NCBI RefSeq assembly: GCF_003589595.1
Contig: NW_020654422.1
Coordinates: 6,572,538 to 6,636,537, forward strand
Length of the DNA stretch: 64,000 nucleotides
DNA from: Hyposmocoma kahamanoa
Lineage: Eukaryota > Arthropoda > Insecta > Lepidoptera > Cosmopterigidae
Direction: 5' to 3'
A program made the translations under genes and the position numbers. The notes beneath the pieces were generated by a model, which made no database searches, was not told where the DNA came from, and saw only the letters and a program-made list of their open reading frames with translations. Positions within the stretch are counted from its first letter, which is position 1, and each line of letters opens with the position of its first letter. This document shows, piece by piece, positions 55,790-64,000 of this stretch.

Positions 55790-57094
55790 AGGGCACTCAA
55801 TAAGTTTTGAGATGCTCGAAATTTAAAAATGGAACGCACCCGTATTATATGTTTTTAAAAAGCAAATTTATTTAAAAATAGATCACCAAAAGCAATTTAG
55901 CTAAATTTAAAAAAAAAAATGACATTGTTAGTCATTTTACTACAACGCTTCCCGCGCTTTTTCTTTACAATAATGGATCTTAATCGTGAACATTTGCGTG
56001 CTATGATCTTCTATGATTTTAAATGTGGTTTAACTGAACAATTGAGTTTGGAACGTTTGCAGTCAGCATTAGAGGACTCTGCTCCTTCTCGTGCAACAGT
56101 TTTTAGGTGGTTTAAGGAATTTAAAAGAGGCAAAACTAACTTTGAAGATGAACTAAGAGGCGGACGCCCGGAAACAGCAGTTACTGCAGAAAATGTGTGG
56201 ACATCTGAAATGTTGGTGCGAGAAGACCCACGAATCACGTACACGAACATTGAGAAGATCCTAGGCATTAGTTCGGGAAGCGTCAATACTATCCTGCATC
56301 AACATCTTGGAGTGAGGAAGCTTTGTTGTCGATGGATCCCACGATTGCTCTCCGGTGCTGAAAAACAGGCTCGAGTGGATTGGTGACGAGAAATGCTTAT
56401 ACGTTTCGAAAACGGGACATCGAGACGTGTTTCAGAAATCGTTACTGGTGATGAAACATGGATCTATCAATACGATCCAGAAAGCAAGAAGCAGTCGTCG
56501 GTGTGGGTCTTCGCAGAGGGACAATTACCGACATAGTTACAAAGACCTCGAAACGTCGGCAAAAAAACGGTAGCTAGTTTTTTTTCTCGGAGCGGACATT
56601 TGTCGACGTCAATGTTAGAAAATAGTAGGTCTGTTAATTCAGAATGGTACACAACAGTAGCATTACCAAAAGTTTTCCAAGCTATGCGGGAGAGGAGACC
56701 AAAGACCGGGCTTCGGGGAATCATGCTACATTACGATAACGCCTCTTCACATACGTCCCTCAGAACAAAGGCGTTTATTGAGGAATCTGGTATAGAAATC
56801 TTAAATCACCCGCCGTACAGCCCTGACTTGGCTCCCTGCGATTTCTTTTTGTTCCCAACAGTGAAGGATAAAATCAAAGGAAAATTTTTTTTGAGTGTCG
56901 AAGAAGCAGTAGCTGCCTACGAAATGGCAATTTCAATGCTGACGGATCAAGACTGGCAAAAGTGCTTTCAGAGTTGGTTTAGACGAATGAAACTTTGTGT
57001 AGATAATGATGGAGAGTATTTTGAAAAAATGTAAAATAAATTATATTAATATGTTTGATATTTTTTCTTTATTTCAAAACTTATTGAGTGACCT
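55790..57094 (+). mobile_element. mariner element of a second family, nearly intact
   Basis: The inverted ends AGGGCACTCAATAAGTTTTG and (from the right) AGGTCACTCAATAAGTTTTG are flanked by TA within TACGTA on both sides. Length is 1.3 kb and it is inserted in the RT between GGLMSP...HIGCHT and YADD. Confidence 0.92.
55973..57034 (+). pseudogene. mariner transposase with two nonsense codons
   Basis: It is 353 codons from MDLNREHLRAMIFYDFKC to GEYFEKM-stop, the usual mariner length. The frame is unbroken except for TGA after QARVDW (about 56384) and TAG after EGQLPT (about 56534); no shift is needed. The catalytic blocks TGDETWIY, HYDNASSHT and YSPDLAPCDFFLFP carry the D,D34D residues. The N-terminal paired helix-turn-helix (LTEQLSLERLQ, HLGVRKLCCRW) is present. 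It is inactive as read, unless the two stops are sequencing errors. Confidence 0.9.
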
Positions 57095-57419
57095 ACGTAT
57101 TGACGGAGTATGCGTCTACATTATCAGCTATGCAGACGACTTTGTGCCGCTGAGAAAATTGGTCGCTATGTGCGAGGAATATGCAAAGGGACATGGTTTG
57201 GTTCATAATGTCAAAGAAGAGCGAGGTTATGGTCTTTGAGGAAGGAGGTCAAATTTTAAATAATGTACCTACTGTAAAATTGGAAGGTATGCCCTACAAA
57301 GTGTATATCAATTTAAGTATCTGGGATACTCAATTACAGCAGACCTCAAGGACAACGATGATATCGAGAGGGAAAGGGGTTTGCATGATGTTCTAATGAG
57401 GTAAAATTCACACTTCTCA

Positions 57420-57922
57420 GAGCTTATGGTATTACTTTCTACACGTGTAGCCTGTGGACTAGGTAGACCAGTGTGCTGGTTCACAATGCCCCCGAGTACA
57501 GTATAACAATGCTTTTAGGGTATTGGTGGCTCTGCCTCGATACTGTAGTACTTCGGGGATGTTCGCGTTGGCATGCGTTGATAGGTTTCTAACACGCTTG
57601 ACTGTCCGTTTATGAATCACTGCTATTTCAAATGGCATTGCGTAGCGGTGATTGAATGATTGTATTTTAGATTTTTATATAATTAACATAGCTATAAGCT
57701 TTATAAGTGTGTAGGTACCTACTATAAATTATGAGTGTACGTTATTTGAAATAAACAAAAAATAAAAAAAACTAGCGAAAGCATTATAATTCTAGAAAAA
57801 GTAGATTTACTTTTTCTTAAAAGTCTCGAAGTTAGATTCGACGACTAATGGAGAAATCGTCTCCGGCCCGTGATATTAATTTATTTTATCTACACACATA
57901 TCATAAACTCTCTATAACATTA
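57420..57922. other. Unassigned stretch
   Basis: No gene or repeat family was recognised after the decayed LINE. Confidence 0.4.
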
Positions 57923-58125
57923 TATATAACATTATAGTTCAAAAACCGCCAATTACGACTAGCACAAAGGGCTTTTGAACTATAATGTTATATATTTTTT
58001 TGGCCTTTCGCGGTCAGCGTTGAAGCCAATGACAAGATAAATTAACTTCATTTAAAAACAGGGAAACCTTTTCGTATGTTAAGGAATTTTGGAAACGGAT
58101 TTAGGAAAAAAACGGATCGGGAGAG
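57923..58125. repeat. Hairpin plus the repeat shared with the ALG8 upstream region
   Basis: A 22-bp inverted repeat (57923-57944 / 57973-57994, TATATAACATTATAGTTCAA) is followed directly by about 130 bp that is the inverse of 18630-18760. Together they look like one end of a dispersed element. Confidence 0.65.
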
Positions 58126-58207
58126 GAATTTCATGTTAGGAAATTTGTAGAACAGACAATAAATAATAATAATAATAATAATATTATATTAATAATATAA
58201 GAACTGT

Positions 58208-61200
58208 CTAAATTTTTATATTGTTTTCTACAATAAAGTTACATAAATGCTTATAAATATGTGAATCATTACATGATAACAGTACCGAAATGGACGTAGG
58301 AAGAGGTATACCTGATTGGATAAGGTTTTGGAAGAGAAAGGAATAATCATATTTAGGGCAGTTTGAAAATATGTGGTCCAAATCTCCAACTTGGCCACAT
58401 TCGCATAAATCACTATTAACGATGTTCAATTTCGCAAGGTGTGCAGGAGTACAAACATGACCCAACCGCATACGAATCAAAACAGATGTAGTCAATCTAT
58501 TAAATTTAAGTGATGAAAACCATGGTTTTACAGGAATAGAAGGTTGAATGTAAGCATAAGATTTACCTTTTAATTTACTGCTTTCAGACCACATCACACC
58601 CCAATCATGTCTAAGGAAATGTATAGGAAGGGTTGCCAAATCGTGATTATAATTTTTATAGTACGCCGTGTCCCCGTCAACAGCAGCATCATTTGCGAGC
58701 TGATCAGCACGATCATTTCCATGAATACCAGAATGACTCGGTATCCAGGAGAAAACTACAGACAAGCCTTTCGAAGAGCAAGCTAACAACAAATTTCTAA
58801 TTTCGAGTATAATTGGACAAAGCATTCGCGTTTTAAAAGGAAATCTAGACAGTGCCTGAAGAGCACTCATAGAGTCGGAAAATATTACAGTATTTCTTAG
58901 CTTAGCTAAGAGAACGTACTCGACTGACTTGTATAAACCGAAACACTCTCCAGTAAAAACAGAAGTTTCTGGAGGCAATTTAATTTTTTGAACAATGTTA
59001 TATTGTTGATGATACACACCAACGCCAACAACACTGTCGCTGCCATGCTTAGAGGCATCACTAAAAATGCAGTGCCACGATTGGAAGTCCCTGTCTCTAA
59101 TGAAATTGAAAGTATGGGAGTTTTCAATAGAATTCTTATTGATACCTAAAGACAAACGGATGTCCAGAGATAAAACTAAAGCCTCGTATTTAGTAGAGAA
59201 AAGAGGCAAACAAAGGGAGTTATGAATTGGAGTTTGCAAAGACAAACACTTACGAAAACTAATAACCAGACAAGGAAGAGACTTATGAGTCCAATAAGGA
59301 GATGTTGATGCGTCAGTTGAGAGGCGTCGAAGTCGTAACAAAAGAGGATGTTTTGTAAATTGCACGCAACGGAGCAGATATTTATCGGATAAGTATTGAC
59401 GTCTCAATTGAAGAGGAGGTTCCACACACTCGACTTGCAACGCATTGATAGGACTCGACTTCATTGCTCCCAGAATAATTCTTAAAGCTTTAGATTGCAC
59501 TCTATCAATTTTTTTAAATGCCGATGAGTAACATGGGTCAAGAATAAAAGATGCATAATCAAAAAGACTCCTAATAAGTGAATTATATAATAATTTCAAA
59601 CAAAAAGAATGTGCTCCCCACCAAACACCCGTTAAACATTTGATAATATTCAGGTTTTTCTCACATTTAGCTACGATGTAATCTGAGTGTGGAATACCAG
59701 TAAGCTTGGAATCTAAAATAACCCCCAAAAATTTAGTTTGAGGTACAAAGGAAAGAGGAATATTATTATAAACCACATTAGGTATTGGTGGATTACGTTT
59801 TCTAGAAAATAAGACAACAGTGCTTTTGGGAATGGAAAGTTCAAGGCCATTTGTATCTAGCCAACGTTTCAAATGTTGAAGAGACTGTGTCATTGAGTAA
59901 GATGCTTTTTGAACACAACCGTTTACATTGTACAGCAAAAGATCGTCAGCGTATTGAAGAATTTTAACAGAATTATTAAGTGAGGACTCTAAGTCATGTG
60001 TATATATATTATAAAGAATAGGGCTAAGAACAGAGCCTTGGGGAAGACCCTTCCATACATAACGAGTTAACTTAGCGCCATCCTGAAGATGTAAATTGAT
60101 ATATCTTTCAGACAACATATTTATGATAAAAGAAGATAACATTACGGGAATTCGTAAATCATATAATTTCTTTTGAAGCAGAGAAATTAAGACATTATCA
60201 TATGCTGCACTGATATCCAAAAAAGCCGATAAAACAGATTCATTATTTGTAAAAGCCAAACGGATATCCATCACAAATATACTAATATTATCAAATGTGC
60301 TTTTACCTTTTCTAAATCCAAATTGGCTTGACGCCAACAAACCATTGCTTTCAACAAACCATTCCAAACGGTTTTTAACCAAGTGTTCAGCTAACTTTAA
60401 AAGTACGGATGAAAGAGCTATAGGACGAAAAGAGGAAGCATCCGACGCTAACTTGCCAGGTTTTAAGATTGGTATTATAGATTGATATTTCCATGATTTA
60501 GGGATGTTACCTGACAACATAACTGAGTTTACTATATCCAAAAAGTATTTAAGGGTCCTGTCGTTACAATTTATGAAAAATGAATATGGGATGCCGTCTT
60601 CACCTGGAGATGAATCCTTAACGAGAGAAAGCACACCTTTCAATTCGTTTAAAGAAAAGGGAGAATTAAGGACAGGGTGGTCTCCGGAGGAAAAAGAAGG
60701 AACAGAGCAAGTCATTAAATTAGGAGCTGAAGCTGGAGCCAACTTATCCAAAAATTTATTTGCTAATTCAGATGGAAAATTGGGAGTTGATGAAGAATTA
60801 AATGCGCTTCGAAACCTTCTAATTTTTTCCCAGACAAAGACGGGACTAACGTCAGGAGATATAGATTCACAGAACTTCTTCCATCCATCAAATTTCTTTT
60901 TTTTTAAAAGCTTACGGGTGTTACGTGCGACTTGTGAATAAATTTCAAAATTTTCAGAAGTCATGCACTGACCATAAATTCTTTCAGCTTCCTTCCGTCT
61001 CTTGATAGCCTCAGTGCATTCACAATCCCACCAAGGAGGCAATGGAAGTCTATCTGGATAACCTTTTTTAATGGGAAACAATTCATCTGCAACTTCAAGA
61101 AGCATTTTAACAAGAGAATCTGAACAATGAGATTCATCATGAGTAGAAACAGATGGAAGTGAAGAAGTTCTATTTTCAACCCGCTGAGAAAATACAGTCC

Positions 61201-61906
61201 AGTCATGAGGAAATCTATACTTTATGCGGGGACTGGGTTTTTGTGTAGGCATATGGCGAATAAAAGGAAATGAAATTATAATAGGAATGTGGTCACTACC
61301 ACAGGAAGAAGTATGCAAATGCCATGAGAGCGAGGATGCTAAATCAGGCGTGGATACAGAGAGATCAGGTGCACTTAATCCTTCACCTGGACCTGTGAGA
61401 CGCGTAGGAGCGCCATTATTCAAAATACAGAGATTTTGAGAGTCAAGTATATCTAACATTAAGTCTCCAAAACTATTACATGAAGAGCTTCCCCATGATT
61501 GATGATGACAGTTAAAATCGCCTAATGCTAAAAAAGGTTTTGGTAAAACTGAAAATAAATTGTTGACTTCATTAAATAAAGCTGTTGAAGGATGTGGAAT
61601 GTAAATAGATACGAAACATATACCATTCACAATTATTGCTATAGCATCTATGCCATCACTTAAAGTGGGTAATTGTAAGAGTTGGTAAGATAAAGAATTT
61701 TTAATGATTATGGCGACACCGCCATACCCATCAGATCTGTCTTTTCTAAGGGTGGAATAACCAGTTACTTTGAAAGGATAGCCAGGTTTCAACCATGTTT
61801 CTGAAAGACAAAGCATAAAGGGATGAAGTGCATTTATTAAATAAAAAATGTCAGATTTTTTACTGGAGGCACTTCTACAGTTCCACTGTAGAATTACTGG
61901 GTCCAT
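58208..61906 (-). CDS. I-like retrotransposon ORF2: endonuclease, reverse transcriptase, RNase H
   Basis: The 1232-aa polyprotein makes the target nick, copies the element RNA and removes it. Domains in order: APE-type endonuclease (about 1-230) with LQWNCRSAS, CLSETWLKPGY, YGGVAIII, ALGDFNCHHQSWG and GSDHIPI; RT (about 470-800) with SFRPIALSSVLLKLAEHLV, FLDISAAYDNV, GLPQGSVLSPILYNIY and LQYADDLLLYN; RNase H (about 940-1070) with IFSDASKHGSD, FTGECFGLY, VIFSDSMSALQAL and HGNDRADQLAND; and a C-terminal CECGQVGDLDHIFSNC zinc motif. All catalytic residues are present. ATG 61906 overlaps the ORF1 stop by 32 nt in another frame, implying reinitiation or a similar mechanism. No stop or shift is seen, so recent activity is likely. 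Confidence 0.95.
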   Translation of the reverse strand: MDPVILQWNCRSASSKKSDIFYLINALHPFMLCLSETWLKPGYPFKVTGYSTLRKDRSDGYGGVAIIIKNSLSYQLLQLPTLSDGIDAIAIIVNGICFVSIYIPHPSTALFNEVNNLFSVLPKPFLALGDFNCHHQSWGSSSCNSFGDLMLDILDSQNLCILNNGAPTRLTGPGEGLSAPDLSVSTPDLASSLSWHLHTSSCGSDHIPIIISFPFIRHMPTQKPSPRIKYRFPHDWTVFSQRVENRTSSLPSVSTHDESHCSDSLVKMLLEVADELFPIKKGYPDRLPLPPWWDCECTEAIKRRKEAERIYGQCMTSENFEIYSQVARNTRKLLKKKKFDGWKKFCESISPDVSPVFVWEKIRRFRSAFNSSSTPNFPSELANKFLDKLAPASAPNLMTCSVPSFSSGDHPVLNSPFSLNELKGVLSLVKDSSPGEDGIPYSFFINCNDRTLKYFLDIVNSVMLSGNIPKSWKYQSIIPILKPGKLASDASSFRPIALSSVLLKLAEHLVKNRLEWFVESNGLLASSQFGFRKGKSTFDNISIFVMDIRLAFTNNESVLSAFLDISAAYDNVLISLLQKKLYDLRIPVMLSSFIINMLSERYINLHLQDGAKLTRYVWKGLPQGSVLSPILYNIYTHDLESSLNNSVKILQYADDLLLYNVNGCVQKASYSMTQSLQHLKRWLDTNGLELSIPKSTVVLFSRKRNPPIPNVVYNNIPLSFVPQTKFLGVILDSKLTGIPHSDYIVAKCEKNLNIIKCLTGVWWGAHSFCLKLLYNSLIRSLFDYASFILDPCYSSAFKKIDRVQSKALRIILGAMKSSPINALQVECVEPPLQLRRQYLSDKYLLRCVQFTKHPLLLRLRRLSTDASTSPYWTHKSLPCLVISFRKCLSLQTPIHNSLCLPLFSTKYEALVLSLDIRLSLGINKNSIENSHTFNFIRDRDFQSWHCIFSDASKHGSDSVVGVGVYHQQYNIVQKIKLPPETSVFTGECFGLYKSVEYVLLAKLRNTVIFSDSMSALQALSRFPFKTRMLCPIILEIRNLLLACSSKGLSVVFSWIPSHSGIHGNDRADQLANDAAVDGDTAYYKNYNHDLATLPIHFLRHDWGVMWSESSKLKGKSYAYIQPSIPVKPWFSSLKFNRLTTSVLIRMRLGHVCTPAHLAKLNIVNSDLCECGQVGDLDHIFSNCPKYDYSFLFQNLIQSGIPLPTSISVLLSCNDSHIYKHLCNFIVENNIKI

Positions 61907-63440
61907 ATTCAGGACGAATTAAAACAGAATTTTCAATAACATTGGCAACGTAGGACGGTTCAAATTTAGTCTGAATCATATTTGATTTAGTCAAGAAATT
62001 TACAATGGCTATAATAATGTCCGAGATAGATGTCTGTGAACTAGTATCAGAAGAGGCTTTAAGTGCTGAACCATTAGGAAAAGCTAAAGGTATGTTGTAA
62101 TCCTTTGCAAATGAATCATGTGCAGCACGATCATACCCACCCGCTACTTTAGGAGGGGACCGTGGTTGAACAAACACTGTTTTTTTATAAGATTTATTAG
62201 TTGAATGAGCCTCTGCTGAAACTGTGTAGTTATTGTTCAGCCTACTATCATTAGATTTTTGTTGAGAGGAGCGAACTGCATCAGCAAAAGATCTTGAAAT
62301 TGGAGGGTGATGTTTTGATGCTTCGGAATATGATATACTACTTTGGGCCATGGACACTTTAATTTCTTTTTGACGGGCAAATTCAGGACAGGATTTGCTA
62401 TTTGCAAAATGGAATCCAGAACATAGGCAACAAGAAGCATAATCTACATGTACTGAGCAGGTTTCAGCAGTATGGTCTTCACCACATTTTAGGCAACGGG
62501 GTTTGGATCTACACTGCATTTTGGTATGACCATAACGGCAACAACGATAACATTGTATTGTAGGATATATATACAGTTCAACAGATAAAGCAGTATAGCA
62601 CATATAAATGCGCTTTGGTAAAACTTGTCCATCAAAGGTGAAAATTACAGTTTCCGAGTTATTAAATATCGCAGTCCCACTTACAATAGTTTTCCGCTTG
62701 ATACGTCTAACTTTAATAATTTTACCGCACCCAATAGGCACTGAAACATTTTCAAGAACTTCATCATCTGTCCAATCGGCAGGGACACCACGCACTACTC
62801 CCATACGAGTCACATTGAAAGTAGGAATAAAAGCTTTAAATTTGTGACTGGCAAGACTGGGGTCATCAACAAAGTTATTCGCATCAGCAACACTAGAGAA
62901 AGCCAAACTAAGCCTGTTGCGACCTATTCTTTTCAAACTTCCGTTTACAATGTTTTTAACAGAGTTCTTTTTTAAAAAGTTTCCAAACTGCACAGGATGG
63001 AGCGTAACACGATCATCAGCTGTACTTTGTTCTTTCTGGACATGTACTACGTATGGGGCTAAATCTGTCACTTCATACTTCCTACCACCCTGCGGCCTTG
63101 AATTTGAAACAGAATCACCAACATTTGTTACAACATTGTTAGTACTATTATTAGCACCAACAATGCTAGCATTGGCATCAGCAACAATAGGCAATTTAAA
63201 TTTCTTGGAACATTCTTCTTCAGATTCAGAACATTGACAATAGTGTAAAGAGACTGGTTTGCCATCTCTTTTCCTACGTTTTTTATTACAATGACGGCAG
63301 ATTTTCCGGGGTTTAACTCTTTTACGGTCAGGCATAGGAAGGCTGCCTTCAGTGTCCATTGATGAGTCGTCAATAACAACATTATAGGCTACTGGAGGCC
63401 CAGAGCCTCCTCCTGGGTCATCAGGGGGATCGACCCCCAT
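61875..63440 (-). CDS. I-like retrotransposon ORF1 (gag-like, CCHC knuckles)
   Basis: The 521-aa nucleic-acid-binding protein is expected to coat the element RNA. It has three zinc knuckles at about 297-310 (CYRCCRYGHTKMQC), 316-328 (CLKCGEDHTAETC) and 337-351 (CCLCSGFHFANSKSC), the I/jockey gag arrangement. An extra Cys-His cluster lies near the N-terminus (about 48-77, CRHCNKK ... HYCQC ... EEC) beside a basic RVKPRK stretch. The first Met follows a leader with no earlier in-frame start. The gene is intact. Confidence 0.92.
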   Translation of the reverse strand: MGVDPPDDPGGGSGPPVAYNVVIDDSSMDTEGSLPMPDRKRVKPRKICRHCNKKRRKRDGKPVSLHYCQCSESEEECSKKFKLPIVADANASIVGANNSTNNVVTNVGDSVSNSRPQGGRKYEVTDLAPYVVHVQKEQSTADDRVTLHPVQFGNFLKKNSVKNIVNGSLKRIGRNRLSLAFSSVADANNFVDDPSLASHKFKAFIPTFNVTRMGVVRGVPADWTDDEVLENVSVPIGCGKIIKVRRIKRKTIVSGTAIFNNSETVIFTFDGQVLPKRIYMCYTALSVELYIYPTIQCYRCCRYGHTKMQCRSKPRCLKCGEDHTAETCSVHVDYASCCLCSGFHFANSKSCPEFARQKEIKVSMAQSSISYSEASKHHPPISRSFADAVRSSQQKSNDSRLNNNYTVSAEAHSTNKSYKKTVFVQPRSPPKVAGGYDRAAHDSFAKDYNIPLAFPNGSALKASSDTSSQTSISDIIIAIVNFLTKSNMIQTKFEPSYVANVIENSVLIRPEYGPSNSTVEL

Positions 63441-63600
63441 ATTAAAGAAAGACTCACTTACCTATATACGAACACTATACACTAATTACAAAAAATATTA
63501 CATAAACTATAACTAAAAGAAAGAGTAAATACAAAAATTTACACAAATAACTCTAACGATCCCAAATTAAATTAATTTGAAAATAAGAAAGTAAAAAACA

Positions 63601-64000
63601 CGTCCGCCAAATCAAAGGTTTCCCGCGCTTTTTTCAGCACAAAGGTTAAAAACCGTTTTGTTAGAACAAATTTATTATCTGTGAAAATGTTATTTTTGCT
63701 TCATAATAACATCGAATTCGATGTTATTATTATTATTATTATTTACATTCAAATTTCGAATATCTCTGAAAAACAAAACAATTTAATTTGACCTCAATTC
63801 TAATAGGTATCAGTCGAGATGAAGTTTTATTCGAAATGAAATGTCAATAGCAAAGTCTAAGCTTGATATCGAACGATGTGATAGTTGGGACCGATTCTAG
63901 TTTATCTATGAATTAAAAATAATAGCTACGGTTGTGTGATATGCGTGAGAAAAGTTTTTATTTGCCGCCATTTCGCCAGTTGTAACATGCGTTTCCTGAA
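63601..64000. other. Flank of the I-like element
   Basis: An AACATCGAATTCGATGTT palindrome at about 63708-63725 leads into (ATT)n at 63724-63743. No gene was recognised up to the window end. Confidence 0.4.

Larger units (their letters stand above)
54690..57400 (+). mobile_element. Decayed LINE reverse transcriptase carrying three DNA-transposon insertions
   Basis: The frame pieces are NNYRFISLATIFEKVYDG and MHFNKHL (54730-54822), HDNQFGIRPKLSTENA (55035-55085), DLVSCDML and CGVRQGGLMSPILFDIYRND (55505-55755), SYADDFVPLRKL and VMVFEEGG (57127-57250). These follow RT motifs 1-2, fingers, A, B, C and D in order. Insertions at 54823-55024, 55126-55487 and 55790-57094 separate them. Further stops and shifts mark it as old. 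Confidence 0.8.
58140..63600 (-). mobile_element. Apparently complete I-like non-LTR retrotransposon
   Basis: It has two overlapping open frames in gag-pol order, a 5' leader of perhaps 100-150 bp, and a 3' UTR ending in an ATT-rich simple repeat (on plus, AATAATAATAAT at about 58158-58182). The exact ends and target duplication were not resolved; the end coordinates are approximate. Confidence 0.85.

Noticed and set aside
60504..60941. 145-codon plus-strand frame inside ORF2 of the I-like element
   Set aside because: Antisense shadow of a long, domain-bearing coding frame.

Overview
This is a eukaryotic, AT-rich, intron-bearing insect sequence, most probably from a moth or butterfly. The real genes have short coding exons with GT-AG introns, and their products read like insect orthologues. 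The repeats (a Lep1/Helitron-like 'actaatattataaatgcg' type near 38.75 kb, tRNA-headed SINEs, mariners, jockey/I-like LINEs) are the mix expected in Lepidoptera. No prokaryotic feature is present. Three N runs (1648-2047, 24678-25077, 50271-50670) are each exactly 400 bases, so they are placeholders of unknown true size.

Four host genes could be rebuilt exon by exon. (1) URAD, + strand, 10232-12350: 3 exons, 172 aa, the OHCU decarboxylase of uric-acid breakdown. (2) POMP, - strand, 14547-13173: 4 exons, 141 aa, the proteasome maturation protein, convergent with URAD. (3) ALG8, + strand, 18904-25948: 7 visible exons plus one lost in the second N gap, an ER glucosyltransferase of N-glycan assembly. 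(4) A PPP1R36-like protein phosphatase 1 regulatory subunit, - strand, 53438-42937: 10 exons, about 450 aa, with a 7.2-kb intron full of transposons. These are unrelated housekeeping or regulatory genes and do not form a pathway.

The rest is layered mobile DNA. 0-10 kb holds a 1-kb TIR element, SINEs, an unclassified 300-bp repeat family, and a ~2-kb palindrome built from two head-to-head TA-flanked elements. 14.9-18.3 kb holds a foldback cluster and a decayed THAP/P-like transposon with a tandem duplication. ALG8 intron 5 holds a broken LINE split by a 1.1-kb insertion. 26-42 kb holds hAT-like elements (one with an empty site at a paralogous copy), foldbacks, a mariner pseudogene and LINE 3' ends. 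The large PPP1R36-like intron (44.9-52.2 kb) holds a second mariner carrying two nested LINEs. 54.6-57.4 kb is a decayed reverse transcriptase hit by three separate DNA transposons, one of them a mariner with only two nonsense codons. 58.2-63.4 kb is an apparently intact I-like non-LTR retrotransposon with overlapping gag and pol frames.

I found no clearly new gene system. The most unusual structures are the large transposon palindrome at 8-10 kb, the nested insertions with readable target-site duplications, and the repeat of the same 98 bases on both sides of the third gap.
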